NCBI GenBank assembly: GCA_903821605.1
Contig: CAIJLZ010000006.1
Coordinates: forward strand, 124,001-188,000
Source: an uncultured Sphingomonadales bacterium
GTDB taxonomy: Bacteria; Pseudomonadota; Alphaproteobacteria; Sphingomonadales; Sphingomonadaceae
Reading direction: 5' to 3'
DNA length: 64,000 nucleotides
Each line of letters opens with the position of its first letter. Within the stretch, counting starts at the first letter, position 1. This document shows, one piece after another, positions 38,957 through 51,795 of the stretch. The notes under the pieces are model-generated. The model saw only the letters and a program-made list of their open reading frames with translations, ran no database searches and was not told where the DNA came from. The translations under genes were made by a program, and so were the position numbers.

Positions 38957-41859
38957 AGGGCTGACGCCTTGCCCAGCATCGGCTTAAGATAATGACCGGT
39001 ATAGCTGCGGTCGACCTTCACCACCTGTTCGGGCGTGCCCTCGGCCACGATCTCGCCGCCGTTGACGCCGCCTTCCGGGCCAAGGTCGATGATCCAGTCG
39101 GCGGTCTTGATGACATCGAGATTATGCTCGATCACCACCACGCTATTACCCTGTTCGACCAGTGCATGCAGCACTTCGAGCAATTTGCGGACATCCTCGA
39201 AATGCAGGCCGGTGGTCGGCTCATCAAGGATGTAGAGCGTGTTGCCGGTGGCGCGGCGCGACAGTTCCTTGGCAAGCTTGACGCGCTGCGCCTCGCCGCC
39301 GGATAGCGTCGTCGCCTGCTGCCCAACCTTGACATAGCCGAGGCCGACTTCGGCCAGCATCGCCATTTTGTCGCGGATCGAGGGCACGGCCTTGAAGAAT
39401 TCGACCGCGTCTTCGACCGTCATGTCGAGCACATCAGCGATGCTCTTGCCCTTGAACTTTACCTCCAACGTCTCGCGATTATACCGTTTGCCACCGCATT
39501 GTTCGCAGGTGACATAGACATCGGGCAGGAAGTGCATTTCGATCTTGATCAGCCCGTCGCCGGTGCAGGCTTCGCAGCGCCCACCCTTGACGTTGAAGCT
39601 GAACCGTCCCGGCTTATACCCGCGCGCCTGGCTTTCCGGCAGGCCGGCGAACCAGTCGCGGATATTGGTGAAGGCGCCGGTATAGGTGGCCGGGTTCGAA
39701 CGCGGGGTGCGGCCGATCGGCGATTGGTCGATGTCGATCACCTTGTCGAGCTGTTCCAGCCCGCTGAGCTTGTCATGCGCGCCTGCGACGATGCGTGCGC
39801 CATTCAATGACCGGGCGGCGGCGGCAAATAGCGTGTCGATGGTGAAGCTCGACTTGCCCGATCCCGATACGCCGGTGATGCAGGTGAACGTGCCAAGCGG
39901 GATCGACGCGGTGACGTTCTTGAGGTTGTTCGCCCGCGCATTATGCACGGTGAGCTTCTTGCCATTGCCCTTGCGCCGCTTCTTCGGCACCTCGATCTGG
40001 CGGCTGCCGTTAAGATAGCCGGCGGTAAGGCTCGTTTCGCTGGCAAGAATATCGTCAAGCTTGCCTTGGGCGACGATCTCGCCGCCATGCGCGCCCGCGC
40101 CCGGTCCCATGTCGATGATATAGTCGGCGGTGCGGATCGCATCTTCGTCATGTTCGACCACGATCACGGTGTTGCCGAGATCGCGCAGCCGCTTCAGTGT
40201 TTCGAGCAGCCGGTCATTGTCGCGCTGGTGCAGGCCGATTGATGGTTCGTCGAGGACGTAAAGTACGCCGGAAAGGCCCGATCCGATCTGCGAGGCGAGG
40301 CGGATGCGCTGGCTTTCGCCGCCGGACAAGGTGCCGGAGGTGCGGTCGAGATTGAGATAATCCAGCCCGACATTGTTGAGGAAGCCGAGCCGCTCGTTGA
40401 TCTCTTTCAAAATGGCGCGGGCGATTTGGCGCTGCTGGTCATTCAGCTTGTCGTCGAGCGAGGTGAACCATTCGAGCGCATCGCCCACCGATAGCCGGGT
40501 GCAATCGGCAATGGTCGCATCCGCGATCCGGACCGCCAGTGCTTCGGGCTTGAGGCGCGCCCCGCCGCAGGTTTCGCAGGCTGCGGCGGACTGATATTTG
40601 GACAGTTCCTCCTGCATCCATGCGCTTTCGGTCTGCATCATCCGGCGCGCCAGATTGCCGACGACGCCATTGAAGGTTTTGTCGACATCATAGCTTTTGC
40701 GCCCATCGATGAAGGTCATGCGAATGACCTCGCCGCCCGCGCCGTTCATGATCATCTCGCGAATATCGGCGGGCAGTTCATGCCAAGGCGTCTTGAGATC
40801 GAAATCGAAATGCCGGGCGAGGCTGGTCAGTACCTGCATATAATAAGGGCTGGGTGGGTTCGATTTGGCCCAAGGGAAGATCGCGCCATCTTTGATCGAC
40901 AGGCTGGCATTGGGGACGATCAGTTCCGGATCGAAATAGAGCCGTTCGCCCAACCCGTCACAGGTTGGGCAGGCACCCTGTGGCGCGTTGAATGAGAACA
41001 GGCGCGGCTCGATCTCGGCAATGGTGAAGCCGGAGACCGGACAGGCGAATTTTTCTGAAAAGACGATGCGGTTGGCGGGGATGCCCGCGCCCTTCATGGC
41101 GCCGCCGTCCGATGTGTCTTCCTCGCGGCCCGGCACGACACCTTCCGCCAGATCGGCAAAGGCGAGGCCATCGGCCAGCTTGAGCGCGGTTTCGAAACTA
41201 TCGGCCAGCCGGGTCTGGATATCTTCGCGCACCACCAGCCGATCAACCACGACTTCAACATCATGTTTGAACTTCTTGTCGAGGGCAGGGGCCTCATCGA
41301 TCTCGTAGAATTCGCCATCGATGCGGACGCGGGTGAAGCCCGCCTTCTGCCATTCGAGCAGTTCTTTCTTATACTCTCCCTTGCGCCCCCGCACGACGGG
41401 CGCGAGCAGATAGAGCCGGGTGCCTTCCGGCAGCGCCATGACGCGGTCGACCATCTGGCTCACGGTCTGGGCGGCAATCGGCAGGCCGGTGGCGGGCGAA
41501 TAGGGAATGCCGACCCGCGCCCAGAGCAGCCGCATATAATCATAGATCTCGGTGACAGTCGCGACCGTCGAGCGCGGATTGCGCGAGGTCGTCTTCTGTT
41601 CGATGCTGATCGCGGGCGACAGGCCTTCGATATGATCGACATCCGGCTTCTGCATCATTTCGAGGAACTGGCGGGCATAAGCAGAGAGCGACTCCACATA
41701 GCGCCGCTGGCCCTCGGCATAGATGGTGTCGAACGCCAATGACGACTTGCCCGATCCCGACAGCCCGGTGATGACCGTCAGCGTGTCACGCGGGATATCG
41801 ACGTTAATGTCCTTGAGATTGTGTTCGCGGGCGCCCCGCACGGTGATATGGCTCAGCAT
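38947..41859 (-). CDS. uvrA: UvrABC system protein A
   Basis: A 970-residue nucleotide-excision-repair ATPase started at [16 protein letters not shown]. Two ABC modules are visible: Walker [10 protein letters not shown] at 32-40 with a second GVSGSGKSS downstream, and signatures [13 protein letters not shown] and [13 protein letters not shown]. Zinc motifs are [24 protein letters not shown] and CEQCGGKR. It finds bulky DNA lesions with UvrB. A LexA box 11 bp upstream indicates SOS control. No clear Shine-Dalgarno precedes the start. Confidence 0.97.
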   Translation of the reverse strand: MLSHITVRGAREHNLKDINVDIPRDTLTVITGLSGSGKSSLAFDTIYAEGQRRYVESLSAYARQFLEMMQKPDVDHIEGLSPAISIEQKTTSRNPRSTVATVTEIYDYMRLLWARVGIPYSPATGLPIAAQTVSQMVDRVMALPEGTRLYLLAPVVRGRKGEYKKELLEWQKAGFTRVRIDGEFYEIDEAPALDKKFKHDVEVVVDRLVVREDIQTRLADSFETALKLADGLAFADLAEGVVPGREEDTSDGGAMKGAGIPANRIVFSEKFACPVSGFTIAEIEPRLFSFNAPQGACPTCDGLGERLYFDPELIVPNASLSIKDGAIFPWAKSNPPSPYYMQVLTSLARHFDFDLKTPWHELPADIREMIMNGAGGEVIRMTFIDGRKSYDVDKTFNGVVGNLARRMMQTESAWMQEELSKYQSAAACETCGGARLKPEALAVRIADATIADCTRLSVGDALEWFTSLDDKLNDQQRQIARAILKEINERLGFLNNVGLDYLNLDRTSGTLSGGESQRIRLASQIGSGLSGVLYVLDEPSIGLHQRDNDRLLETLKRLRDLGNTVIVVEHDEDAIRTADYIIDMGPGAGAHGGEIVAQGKLDDILASETSLTAGYLNGSRQIEVPKKRRKGNGKKLTVHNARANNLKNVTASIPLGTFTCITGVSGSGKSSFTIDTLFAAAARSLNGARIVAGAHDKLSGLEQLDKVIDIDQSPIGRTPRSNPATYTGAFTNIRDWFAGLPESQARGYKPGRFSFNVKGGRCEACTGDGLIKIEMHFLPDVYVTCEQCGGKRYNRETLEVKFKGKSIADVLDMTVEDAVEFFKAVPSIRDKMAMLAEVGLGYVKVGQQATTLSGGEAQRVKLAKELSRRATGNTLYILDEPTTGLHFEDVRKLLEVLHALVEQGNSVVVIEHNLDVIKTADWIIDLGPEGGVNGGEIVAEGTPEQVVKVDRSYTGHYLKPMLGKASALQV

Positions 41860-41869
41860 GACCGGGCTT

Positions 41870-41884
41870 GTTCCAGATTTGTTC
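41870..41884. promoter_or_regulatory. LexA (SOS) box upstream of uvrA
   Basis: GTTC-CAGATTT-GTTC is a perfect match to GTTC-N7-GTTC, the alphaproteobacterial LexA operator. It sits 11 to 25 bp upstream of the uvrA start codon, where bound LexA would block transcription. Confidence 0.85.
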
Positions 41885-42197
41885 GATTCTCGCAAGCGGG
41901 CAGAAAGACGGTAGGGGGTCGCGCTATCGGACGCGGCAGGGGTGTAGCGCGCCGCGCCATTGACCTTTCACCCCGACCCGGTTAGAGGCCCGCTGTCCGG
42001 AAACGGGGTGGATGTCGATGAGTCGGCCATTTTCCTCGCAAAACCGGGCAAGAGCTGAACAGTGTTGAGCTTGTAAGGGCCTGGGGGGTGATTCACCGCC
42101 GGGGTCCTTTCGTGTTTCGTGAATCCGGACACATGGGGTGTTCGCGAGGATCGGGACCAGGAGCGTCATCACAGTAACTGAAAAGGTGAAGGGCTTC
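41885..42197 (+). other. uvrA-rpsL intergenic region and str-operon leader
   Basis: No gene seen. It holds the likely rpsL promoter at 41960 and a leader of about 200 nt with an inverted repeat GATTCAC/GTGAATC (42090-42125). GAAAAGGTGAAGG sits just before the rpsL start. Two short frames inside have no support. The long leader could carry ribosomal-protein feedback control, but I cannot match a known structure. Confidence 0.5.
41960..41988 (+). promoter_or_regulatory. Probable promoter of the str operon
   Basis: TTGACC, a 17-base spacer and TAGAGG resemble a sigma-70-type -35/-10 pair of strong alphaproteobacterial promoters. It is the best candidate in the divergent region, about 200 bp before rpsL. 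Confidence 0.5.
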
Positions 42198-42569
42198 ATG
42201 CCAACGATCAACCAGCTGGTCCGTAAGGGCCGCACCCCGAAGGTGGTCAATTCCAAGTCGCCGGCTATGGATGCGAACCCCCAGAAGCGCGGCGTTTGCA
42301 CCCGCGTGTACACCACGACCCCGAAGAAGCCGAACTCGGCACTTCGTAAGGTGGCCAAGATTCGTCTGACCAACCAGCGCGAAGTCATCAGCTACATCCC
42401 GGGCGAAGGCCACAACCTCCAGGAACACAGCGTTGTGCTGATCCGCGGCGGCCGTGTGCGCGACCTTCCCGGTGTCCGCTACCACGTGCTGCGTGGCGTG
42501 CTGGATACCCAGGGTGTCAAGGACCGTAAGCAGAGCCGTTCGAAGTACGGTGCGAAGCGTCCGAAGTAA
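42198..42569 (+). CDS. rpsL: 30S ribosomal protein S12
   Basis: 123 residues, started at [13 protein letters not shown]12 is at the decoding centre. [12 protein letters not shown] (Lys43) is the usual form, but residue 88 in [13 protein letters not shown] is Arg (CGC at 42459-42461) where most bacteria have Lys. Arg at this position is a known streptomycin-resistance substitution in other bacteria. First gene of rpsL-rpsG-fusA-tuf. Confidence 0.98.
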   Translation: MPTINQLVRKGRTPKVVNSKSPAMDANPQKRGVCTRVYTTTPKKPNSALRKVAKIRLTNQREVISYIPGEGHNLQEHSVVLIRGGRVRDLPGVRYHVLRGVLDTQGVKDRKQSRSKYGAKRPK

Positions 42570-42654
42570 TGTGATCGGCCGGGCTTTGGCCTGGCACTGA
42601 TCCGCCCATGTCCCGTTCAGCGGGACGGGCTACTGGCTGATAAAGGAATTCATA

Positions 42655-43125
42655 ATGTCTCGTCGTCGTCGTCCCGAAAAGCGGGAAATTTTGCCGGATC
42701 CGAAATTTGGTGATCAGGTTCTGTCGAAGTTCATGAACAGCGTCATGCTGGACGGTAAGAAGTCCGTCGCTGAATCCATCGTCTATGGCGCGCTCGACAC
42801 GGTCGAAGCCCGTGCCAAGAAGGACCCGGTTCAGGTGTTCCATGATGCGCTCAACAATGTGAAGCCGGGCATCGAAGTCCGCAGCCGTCGCGTTGGTGGT
42901 GCCACCTATCAGGTTCCGGTCGAAGTACGTCCGGAACGTGCGCAGGCGCTGGCCATTCGTTGGCTGATCACGGCGGCGCGCAACCGTTCGGAAACCACCA
43001 TGGCGGCACGTCTGTCGGGCGAATTGCTCGACGCGTCGAACAATCGCGGCAACGCGGTCAAGAAGCGTGAAGACACGCACCGCATGGCTGAAGCGAACCG
43101 CGCCTTCTCGCACTATCGCTGGTAA
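42655..43125 (+). CDS. rpsG: 30S ribosomal protein S7
   Basis: 156 residues, the common short S7 length. It begins [20 protein letters not shown] and contains [24 protein letters not shown], the rRNA-binding signature. S7 starts assembly of the 30S head and in E. coli represses its own operon by binding the rpsL-rpsG gap. Here the 85-bp gap contains a GTCCCG/CGGGAC stem that might serve this. Confidence 0.98.
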   Translation: MSRRRRPEKREILPDPKFGDQVLSKFMNSVMLDGKKSVAESIVYGALDTVEARAKKDPVQVFHDALNNVKPGIEVRSRRVGGATYQVPVEVRPERAQALAIRWLITAARNRSETTMAARLSGELLDASNNRGNAVKKREDTHRMAEANRAFSHYRW

Positions 43126-43138
43126 TACTGGCGTCACA

Positions 43139-43166
43139 AAAGGGTCGTTGAAGGCAACGACCCTTT
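43139..43166. repeat. 12-bp intercistronic hairpin between rpsG and fusA
   Basis: AAAGGGTCGTTG and CAACGACCCTTT are perfect inverted arms with an AAGG loop, in the 60-bp gap. ACCC, not a T run, follows, so it is more likely an mRNA stability or processing element than a full terminator. Confidence 0.8.
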
Positions 43167-43185
43167 ACCCTTCCGGAGAATTCAT

Positions 43186-45261
<2,076 letters not shown>

Positions 45262-45361
45262 TCGAAAAAACGTGCTAATGGCGCGGGCGCATCGGGCGCT
45301 CGCGCCGGAGTCAGAACTCTGATGGCTTGTCCATCACAGGTGAACAAGAAGGTAGGAAAAC

Positions 45362-46552
45362 ATGGCTAAGGCTAAATTTGAGCGGAACAAGCCGCACTGC
45401 AACATCGGCACCATCGGTCACGTCGACCATGGCAAGACCTCGTTGACCGCTGCAATCACCAAGGTGCTCGCCGAAACCGGTGGCGCAACCTTCGTTGATT
45501 ATGCGAACATCGATAAGGCTCCGGAAGAGCGCGAGCGTGGTATCACGATCTCGACCGCTCACGTCGAATATGAAACCGAAAAGCGCCACTATGCGCACGT
45601 CGACTGCCCGGGTCACGCTGACTATGTGAAGAACATGATCACCGGTGCCGCCCAGATGGACGGCGCGATCCTCGTCGTTTCGGCCACCGACGGCCCGATG
45701 CCGCAGACCCGTGAGCACATCCTGCTCGCTCGTCAGGTTGGCGTGCCGCAGCTCGTCGTGTTCATGAACAAGGTTGACCTTGTTGACGACGCCGAAATCC
45801 TCGAGCTCGTTGAACTCGAAATCCGCGAACTGCTCTCGTCGTACGACTTCGACGGCGACAACATTCCGGTCATCCCGGGTTCGGCCGTTTGCGCCCTCAA
45901 CGACACCAAGCCGGAAATCGGCCGTGAAGCCGTGCTCAAGCTGATGCAGGCTGTCGATGACTGGATCCCGCAGCCGGAACGTCCGCTCGACCGTCCGTTC
46001 CTGATGCCGATCGAAGACGTGTTCTCGATCTCGGGTCGTGGCACCGTGGTCACCGGCCGCGTTGAAACCGGCATCGTCAAGGTTGGTGAAGAAGTCGAAA
46101 TCGTCGGCATCCGCCCGACCGTCAAGACCGTCGTCACCGGCGTTGAAATGTTCCGCAAGCTGCTCGATCAGGGCCAGGCTGGCGACAACATCGGCGCGCT
46201 GCTCCGTGGCACCAAGCGTGAAGACGTCGAACGTGGCCAGGTTCTGTCCAAGCCGGGTTCGATCACGCCGCACACCGAGTTCCAGTCGGAAGTTTATGTG
46301 CTGTCGAAGGAAGAAGGCGGCCGTCACACGCCGTTCTTTGCGAACTATCGTCCGCAGTTCTACTTCCGCACCACCGACGTGACCGGTGAAGTCGTGCTGC
46401 CGGAAGGCACCGAAATGGTCATGCCGGGCGACAACGTTACCCTGGGCGTCAAGCTGATTGCCCCGATCGCCATGGAAGAGGGCCTGCGCTTCTCGATCCG
46501 TGAAGGCGGCCGCACCGTTGGTGCAGGGGTTGTCGCGAGCATCCAGAAGTAA
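45362..46552 (+). CDS. tuf: Elongation factor Tu
   Basis: 396 residues with GHVDHGKT at 19-26, DCPGHADY and NKVD GTPase motifs and the C-terminal barrel ending [11 protein letters not shown]. It brings aminoacyl-tRNA to the ribosome. Codon use is strongly optimised, which also creates a long antisense open frame. Last gene of the str operon; only one tuf copy is in the window. Confidence 0.98.
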   Translation: MAKAKFERNKPHCNIGTIGHVDHGKTSLTAAITKVLAETGGATFVDYANIDKAPEERERGITISTAHVEYETEKRHYAHVDCPGHADYVKNMITGAAQMDGAILVVSATDGPMPQTREHILLARQVGVPQLVVFMNKVDLVDDAEILELVELEIRELLSSYDFDGDNIPVIPGSAVCALNDTKPEIGREAVLKLMQAVDDWIPQPERPLDRPFLMPIEDVFSISGRGTVVTGRVETGIVKVGEEVEIVGIRPTVKTVVTGVEMFRKLLDQGQAGDNIGALLRGTKREDVERGQVLSKPGSITPHTEFQSEVYVLSKEEGGRHTPFFANYRPQFYFRTTDVTGEVVLPEGTEMVMPGDNVTLGVKLIAPIAMEEGLRFSIREGGRTVGAGVVASIQK

Positions 46553-46566
46553 TATAGGCGTGCTCA

Positions 46567-46592
46567 CCGCCCGATTCGGATGAATCGGGCGG
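46567..46592. repeat. Hairpin downstream of tuf
   Basis: Perfect 11-bp stem CCGCCCGATTC / GAATCGGGCGG with a GGAT loop, 14 bp after the tuf stop. No T tract follows directly, so it may stabilise the tuf mRNA end before the terminator-like hairpin downstream. Confidence 0.75.
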
Positions 46593-46606
46593 GTAGAATT
46601 CAGCAG

Positions 46607-46650
46607 ACCGCCCCCGACGGTAACATCGGTCGGGGGTGGTTTGTTTTTTG
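46607..46650 (+). terminator. Terminator or S10-leader attenuator between tuf and rpsJ
   Basis: ACCGCCCCCGAC pairs with GTCGGGGGTGGT (one G-U pair), followed by TTGTTTTTTG. It is a strong intrinsic terminator that ends only 36 bp before the rpsJ start codon, so S10-operon expression must come from read-through or a promoter overlapping this segment. Confidence 0.8.
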
Positions 46651-46685
46651 GCTCTTTCGCATCGATAGTGGAATTTGGGATAAAC

Positions 46686-46997
46686 ATGGAAACGCAGAAT
46701 ATCCGCATTCGCCTCAAGGCCTTTGATCACCGCGTGCTTGATCAGGCAACTGGCGACATTGCCGAAACCGCCAAGCGCACCGGCGCTCAGATCCGTGGCC
46801 CGATTCCGCTGCCGACGCGCATCGAAAAATTCACCGTGAACCGCGGTCCGCACGTCGATAAGAAGTCGCGCGAGCAGTTTGAGGTCCGCACCTACAAGCG
46901 ATTGCTTGACATTGTGCAGCCGACGCCGCAGACGGTCGACGCGCTTATGAAGCTCGACCTCGCCGCTGGCGTGAACGTAGAGATCAAGCTGGCCTAA
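46686..46997 (+). CDS. rpsJ: 30S ribosomal protein S10
   Basis: 103 residues, identical in length to E. coli S10, started at [36 protein letters not shown] is the conserved loop region. S10 also takes part in transcription antitermination with NusB. First gene of the S10 operon; a 183-bp GC-rich gap with several small stems separates it from rplC. Confidence 0.98.
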   Translation: METQNIRIRLKAFDHRVLDQATGDIAETAKRTGAQIRGPIPLPTRIEKFTVNRGPHVDKKSREQFEVRTYKRLLDIVQPTPQTVDALMKLDLAAGVNVEIKLA

Positions 46998-47180
46998 CGG
47001 CTCGCTGAAAAGCAAGGGATACCGCCGGTCCTCGTGGCCGGGCCCGCGTCCCCCGTCTTTTTCCTGCCCGGCTTGCCGGGAAGGGAAGCCCAGCCCGGAC
47101 GGGGCGACGTTTCACATTTTGGGTTGGATCACGCCCGCAGGCAATGGTGCCGGCGGGCCTCTGTATTGGGAGAAAAGATC

Positions 47181-47939
47181 ATGCGCACTGGCGTGATCGC
47201 GCGAAAGGTGGGGATGACCCGCCTGTTCCAGGAAGACGGACGGCATGTGCCGGTTACCGTGCTTCAGCTGGACAACGTGCAGGTAATTGCCCGCCGTGAG
47301 GCGGACCGTGACGGTTATGTGGCTGTCCAGCTTGGTGCTGGTTCGGCCAAGGCCAAGAATCTGACGAAGCCGGAACGTGGCCATTTCGCTAAGGCGGAAG
47401 TGGAGCTGAAGGCGCAGTTGGTCGAATTCCGCGTGACGGAAGACGCGCTGCTCGATGTCGGTGCTGAAATCTCGGCTGATCACTATGTCGTTGGCCAGTT
47501 GGTCGATGTCTCGGGTCATACGCAGGGCAAGGGCTTCGCCGGCGCCATGAAGCGTTGGGGCTTTGCTGGTCTGCGCGCCACGCACGGTGTGTCGGTTTCG
47601 CACCGCTCGCACGGTTCGACCGGTCAGCGTCAGGATCCGGGTAAGGTTTTCAAGAACAAGAAGATGGCCGGCCACATGGGCGATCGTCAGCGCACCCAGC
47701 AGAATCTGGAAGTTGTGCTGACCGACGCTGAACGCGGTCTGGTCTTCATCAAGGGTTCGGTTCCCGGTCACAAGGGTGCCTGGCTGACGATCAAGGATGC
47801 CGTGAAGGTGTCGCGTCCGTCGGAAGCGCCGTACCCCGCTGGCCTCAAGGCCGCTGCCACCAACAACGCTGCTCCTGCGGAAACGCCGACCGAGGTCGAA
47901 GCGACCGTGGCTGATGCAGCCGAAAACCAGGAGGGCTGA
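47181..47939 (+). CDS. rplC: 50S ribosomal protein L3
   Basis: 252 residues from [16 protein letters not shown], with GGGAGAAAAG upstream. [19 protein letters not shown] and [23 protein letters not shown] are the core motifs near the peptidyl-transferase centre. The C-terminus carries about 40 extra residues beyond the usual end, an Ala/Thr/Glu-rich tail, which makes it longer than the 209-residue E. coli protein. Confidence 0.97.
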   Translation: MRTGVIARKVGMTRLFQEDGRHVPVTVLQLDNVQVIARREADRDGYVAVQLGAGSAKAKNLTKPERGHFAKAEVELKAQLVEFRVTEDALLDVGAEISADHYVVGQLVDVSGHTQGKGFAGAMKRWGFAGLRATHGVSVSHRSHGSTGQRQDPGKVFKNKKMAGHMGDRQRTQQNLEVVLTDAERGLVFIKGSVPGHKGAWLTIKDAVKVSRPSEAPYPAGLKAAATNNAAPAETPTEVEATVADAAENQEG

Positions 47940-47944
47940 GCGCC

Positions 47945-48568
47945 ATGAAGATCAAGGTGCAAAACCTCGAAGCTGCTGCCGCTGGTGACATCGAACTGAA
48001 CGATGAAATCTTCGGCCTTGAACCGCGCGCTGACATTCTCCACCGCGTGGTGACTTGGCAGCTGATCAACCGTCGTGCTCCGGCTCGTGCTGCGCGCGAA
48101 CGTAGCGATGTTGCCCGTACCGGCAAGAAGTTCGGTCGCCAGAAGGGCGGCGGTACGGCTCGTCACGGCGATCGCCGGGCCCCGATTTTCGTCGGCGGTG
48201 GTAAGGCTCATGGTCCGCGCGCTCGCGTGTTCACCAGCAGCCTGAACAAGAAGATCCGTGCGCTCGGCCTGAAGATGGCCTTGTCCACCAAGGCACGCGA
48301 CGGCAAGCTGCTGATCATCGACAGCCTTGAACTCAAGGACGTCAAGACCAAGGCGCTCAAGGGTTCGCTCGGCAAGCTCGGCCTGACGTCGGCGCTCGTG
48401 ATTGACGGCGAAACCGTGAACAACGGTTTCATGCTGGCGGCGGCGAACCTGCCGCAGGTCAATGTGATGCCGGCCGCTGGTGCGAACGTCTATGACATTC
48501 TGAAGCATGACACGCTGGTGCTCTCGCGCGCTGCGGTCGAAAAGCTGGAGGCGCGTTTCAATGGCTAA
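47945..48568 (+). CDS. rplD: 50S ribosomal protein L4
   Basis: 207 residues. The extended loop includes [21 protein letters not shown], which lines the exit tunnel. In E. coli L4 also represses the S10 operon by attenuation in the leader, relevant to the terminator-like hairpin before rpsJ. It overlaps rplW by eight bases. Confidence 0.97.
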   Translation: MKIKVQNLEAAAAGDIELNDEIFGLEPRADILHRVVTWQLINRRAPARAARERSDVARTGKKFGRQKGGGTARHGDRRAPIFVGGGKAHGPRARVFTSSLNKKIRALGLKMALSTKARDGKLLIIDSLELKDVKTKALKGSLGKLGLTSALVIDGETVNNGFMLAAANLPQVNVMPAAGANVYDILKHDTLVLSRAAVEKLEARFNG

Positions 48569-48863
48569 CGCTGTCAACATCCGTCACTATGATGTGGTGC
48601 TCGCTCCCCACATCACCGAGAAGGCCACCCTGTTGTCGGAAAACAACGCGGTTGTGTTCAAGGTTGCCGGCGATGCCACCAAGCCGGAAATCAAGGCTGC
48701 CGTGGAAGCGCTGTTTAACGTCAAGGTGAAGGCGGTGAACACCATCGTCACCAAGGGCAAGACCAAGCGCTGGCAGGGTCGTCCTTACACTCGCTCCGAT
48801 TTCAAGAAGGCGATCGTGACGCTGGCCGAAGGTCAGACCATCGACGTCACCACCACGATCTGA
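48561..48863 (+). CDS. rplW: 50S ribosomal protein L23
   Basis: 100 residues from [21 protein letters not shown], overlapping the rplD end (ATGGCTAA). [18 protein letters not shown] is the tunnel-exit segment. L23 is the docking site for trigger factor and SRP. Confidence 0.97.
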   Translation: MANAVNIRHYDVVLAPHITEKATLLSENNAVVFKVAGDATKPEIKAAVEALFNVKVKAVNTIVTKGKTKRWQGRPYTRSDFKKAIVTLAEGQTIDVTTTI

Positions 48864-48876
48864 GGGTTGAGACGAG

Positions 48877-49713
48877 ATGGCACTCAAGCATTATAACCCG
48901 ACGAGCCCGGCCCGGCGTGGCCTGATCCTCGTCGACAAGTCGAGCCTGTGGAAGGGCAAGCCGGTAAAGACGCTCACCGAAGGTAAGCGCAAGTCCGGTG
49001 GCCGTAACAACATGGGTCACGCGACCGCTCGCGGCATCGCTGGTGGTCACAAGCAGAAGTATCGCTTCATCGATTTCAAGCGTCGCAAATGGGATCAGCC
49101 CGCGACGGTTGAACGTCTGGAGTATGACCCTAACCGTTCGGCCTTCATCGCACTGGTGAAGTATGAAGACGGTGAACTGAACTACATCATTGCCCCGCAG
49201 CGTCTCGCTGTCGGTGACAGCATTGTCGCTGGCAAGAAGACCGACGTGAAGCCGGGCAACGCGATGGAGCTCGGTCAGGTTCCGGTCGGCACCATCGTCC
49301 ACAATGTGGAAATGAAGCCGGGCAAGGGCGGCCAGATCGCCCGCGCTGCCGGTACCTATGTCCAGGTCGTCGGTCGTGACCGCGGCATGGTCATCGTCCG
49401 CCTGAATTCGGGTGAACAGCGTTACCTGCGTGCGGATTGCATGGGCACCGTCGGTGCCGTGTCGAACCCGGACAATGGCAACCAGAACCTTGCGAAGGCC
49501 GGTCGTAACCGCTGGCTCGGCAAGCGTCCGCTCACCCGCGGTGTTGCGAAGAACCCGGTCGACCACCCGCATGGTGGTGGTGAAGGCCGGACCTCGGGCG
49601 GCCGTCATCCGGTCACTCCGTGGGGCAAGCCGACCAAGGGCGCCCGCACCCGTTCCAACAAGGCGACGGACAAGTTCATCATCCGCTCGCGTCATGCGAA
49701 GAAGAAGAGGTAA
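48877..49713 (+). CDS. rplB: 50S ribosomal protein L2
   Basis: 278 residues. The peptidyl-transferase-proximal signature [19 protein letters not shown] contains the functionally important His. [11 protein letters not shown] closes the protein as usual (here [12 protein letters not shown]). It is followed three bases later by rpsS. Confidence 0.98.
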   Translation: MALKHYNPTSPARRGLILVDKSSLWKGKPVKTLTEGKRKSGGRNNMGHATARGIAGGHKQKYRFIDFKRRKWDQPATVERLEYDPNRSAFIALVKYEDGELNYIIAPQRLAVGDSIVAGKKTDVKPGNAMELGQVPVGTIVHNVEMKPGKGGQIARAAGTYVQVVGRDRGMVIVRLNSGEQRYLRADCMGTVGAVSNPDNGNQNLAKAGRNRWLGKRPLTRGVAKNPVDHPHGGGEGRTSGGRHPVTPWGKPTKGARTRSNKATDKFIIRSRHAKKKR

Positions 49714-49716
49714 GCC

Positions 49717-49992
49717 ATGGCCCGTTCCGTCTGGAAAGGTCCCTTTGTCGACCTGCATCTGCTGAAAAAGGCCGAGGCTTCACAGGAAGCTGGTGGCCGC
49801 GCCCCGATCAAGACCTGGTCGCGTCGTTCCACCATCCTCCCGCAGTTCGTCGGCCTGACGTTCAGCGTCTATAATGGCCGCAAGTTCGTGCCGGTGACCG
49901 TCAATGAAGACATGGTCGGCATGAAGCTCGGTGAATTCGCGCCGACCCGGTATTTCCCGGGTCATGCCGCCGACAAGAAGGGCAAGAGGTAA
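49717..49992 (+). CDS. rpsS: 30S ribosomal protein S19
   Basis: 91 residues, normal length. [20 protein letters not shown] and [15 protein letters not shown] are conserved. It forms part of the 30S head with S13, whose gene (rpsM) is not in this window. Confidence 0.98.
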   Translation: MARSVWKGPFVDLHLLKKAEASQEAGGRAPIKTWSRRSTILPQFVGLTFSVYNGRKFVPVTVNEDMVGMKLGEFAPTRYFPGHAADKKGKR

Positions 49993-49995
49993 GAC

Positions 49996-50379
49996 ATGTC
50001 CAAACCCGCAAGCCCCCGTCGCGTCGGCGACAAGGAAGCCCTGTCGGTGAACACCGCGATCCGTGGTTCGGCTTATAAGCTGAACCTCGTCGCTGGTCTG
50101 ATCCGCGGTAAGAAGGCGTCGGACGCCCTCAATATCCTGTCCTTCTCCAAGAAGGCCATGGCGGTTGATGTGCGCAAGTGCCTCGCTTCGGCGATTGCCA
50201 ATGCCGAGAACAACCACAACCTCGATGTGGACGCGCTTGTCGTTCAGGAAGCGAGCGTTGGTAAAGCGATCACGATGAAGCGTTTTGCTACTCGTGCGCG
50301 TGGTCGTTCGACCCGTATCCTCAAGCCGTTCAGCCGCCTGCGCGTGGTTGTCCGCGAAGTTGAAGAAGCCGGAGAATAA
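49996..50379 (+). CDS. rplV: 50S ribosomal protein L22
   Basis: 127 residues, about 17 longer than in E. coli, with an N-terminal extension [20 protein letters not shown]. The tunnel hairpin contains [18 protein letters not shown]. It lies three bases from its neighbours on both sides. Confidence 0.97.
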   Translation: MSKPASPRRVGDKEALSVNTAIRGSAYKLNLVAGLIRGKKASDALNILSFSKKAMAVDVRKCLASAIANAENNHNLDVDALVVQEASVGKAITMKRFATRARGRSTRILKPFSRLRVVVREVEEAGE

Positions 50380-50381
50380 TC

Positions 50382-51077
50382 ATGGGTCAGAAATCAAACC
50401 CGATCGGTCTGCGGCTTCAGATCAACCGCACCTGGGACAGCCGCTGGTATGCAGAAGGCCATGAATATGGCAAGCTGCTGCTCGAAGACATCAAGCTTCG
50501 TCAGTTCATCTTCAAGACCCTTCCGCAGGCGGCGATCTCTAAGGTCGTCATCGAGCGTCCGGCCAAGCTGTGCCGCATTTCGGTGTTTGCCGCCCGTCCG
50601 GGCGTCATCATCGGTAAGAAGGGTGCGGACATCGAAAAGTTGCGCCGTACGCTCAGCCAGATGACCGGTTCGGACGTGTCGTTGAACATCGTCGAAATCC
50701 GCAAGCCGGAAATCGATGCGAAGCTCGTCGCTCAGGGCGTTGCCGATCAGCTTGAACGCCGTATCGCGTTCCGTCGCGCTATGAAGCGCGCCGTGCAGTC
50801 GGCGCTCCGTCTCGGTGCCGAAGGCATCCGGATCACCTGCGCTGGCCGTCTTGGCGGTGCAGAAATCGCCCGGACCGAATGGTATCGCGAAGGTCGCGTT
50901 CCGCTGCACACGCTGCGCGCGAACGTTGACTATGCCGAGGCTCAGGCCCACACCGCTTATGGCGTGTGCGGGATCAAGGTCTGGATCTTCAAGGGTGAAA
51001 TCCTTGGTCATGATCCGATGGCCCATGACCGGCTAATGATGGAAGCTCAAACATCGGGGGTCCGGCCGGCGCGGTGA
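50382..51077 (+). CDS. rpsC: 30S ribosomal protein S3
   Basis: 231 residues. A type II KH domain with [14 protein letters not shown] (GxxG loop) is followed by the S3 C-terminal domain with [20 protein letters not shown]. It lines the mRNA entry site. 63 bp follow before rplP. Confidence 0.98.
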   Translation: MGQKSNPIGLRLQINRTWDSRWYAEGHEYGKLLLEDIKLRQFIFKTLPQAAISKVVIERPAKLCRISVFAARPGVIIGKKGADIEKLRRTLSQMTGSDVSLNIVEIRKPEIDAKLVAQGVADQLERRIAFRRAMKRAVQSALRLGAEGIRITCAGRLGGAEIARTEWYREGRVPLHTLRANVDYAEAQAHTAYGVCGIKVWIFKGEILGHDPMAHDRLMMEAQTSGVRPAR

Positions 51078-51140
51078 GGGGTTTCCCCTTTCCCCGTCGC
51101 CTGATCGGCCGAACTCAACGGTGTCAGAAGGCGAATAGAA

Positions 51141-51563
51141 ATGCTGCAACCAAAGCGCACTAAATTCCGTAAGGCCCATAAGGGCCGCATTCATGGCGAT
51201 GCCAAGGGTGGCACGTCGCTTAACTTTGGTACTTTCGGGCTCAAGGCTCTCGAACCGGACCGGATTACGGCCCGCCAGATCGAAGCTGCTCGTCGTGCCA
51301 TTACCCGTCACATCCGCCGTCAGGGCCGGTTGTGGATCCGCGTGTTCCCGGACGTGCCGGTCTCGTCGAAGCCTGCCGAAGTCCGCATGGGCTCGGGTAA
51401 GGGTTCGCCCGAGTTCTGGGTCGCCCGCGTGAAGCCGGGTCGCATCCTGTTCGAACTCGACGGTGTTCCGGGTCCGCTTGCTCGTGTCGCTTTTGAGCGC
51501 GCGATGGAAAAGCTCCCGATCAAGACCAAGGTGGTTGCCCGCCTTGGTGAATCAGTTTTCTGA
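51141..51563 (+). CDS. rplP: 50S ribosomal protein L16
   Basis: 140 residues. [16 protein letters not shown] at the start and [19 protein letters not shown] are diagnostic. It contacts the A site. The arginine usually hydroxylated by the oxygenase YcfD in E. coli lies in the RMGSGKG region, which is intact. Confidence 0.98.
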   Translation: MLQPKRTKFRKAHKGRIHGDAKGGTSLNFGTFGLKALEPDRITARQIEAARRAITRHIRRQGRLWIRVFPDVPVSSKPAEVRMGSGKGSPEFWVARVKPGRILFELDGVPGPLARVAFERAMEKLPIKTKVVARLGESVF

Positions 51564-51574
51564 GGGTGATGGTC

Positions 51575-51781
51575 ATGGCCAAGATTGCCGATCTCAAGAC
51601 GAAGACCGACGACCAGCTGGTCGAAACGCTCACCGAGCTGAAGCGTGAGCAGTTCAACCTGCGCTTCCAGTCGGCGACGAACCAGCTCGAAAAGCCGGCA
51701 CGCATCCGCGAGGTGCGCCGCACCATCGCCCAGATCAAGACCCTGCAGACCGAGCGCGCCCGCGCTTCGGCTCAGGCCTAA
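51575..51781 (+). CDS. rpmC: 50S ribosomal protein L29
   Basis: 68 residues from [14 protein letters not shown]. An earlier GTG (VMVMAK) would place the ribosome site GAGGGTGAT inside the gene, so the later ATG is preferred. A small two-helix protein with [22 protein letters not shown]. Confidence 0.95.
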   Translation: MAKIADLKTKTDDQLVETLTELKREQFNLRFQSATNQLEKPARIREVRRTIAQIKTLQTERARASAQA

Positions 51782-51795
51782 GAAGGAGCAACAAC

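Noticed and set aside
47034-47180. N-terminal extension of rplC
   Set aside because: The frame is open upstream, but GGGAGAAAAG and the conserved [13 protein letters not shown] start place the true initiation at 47181.
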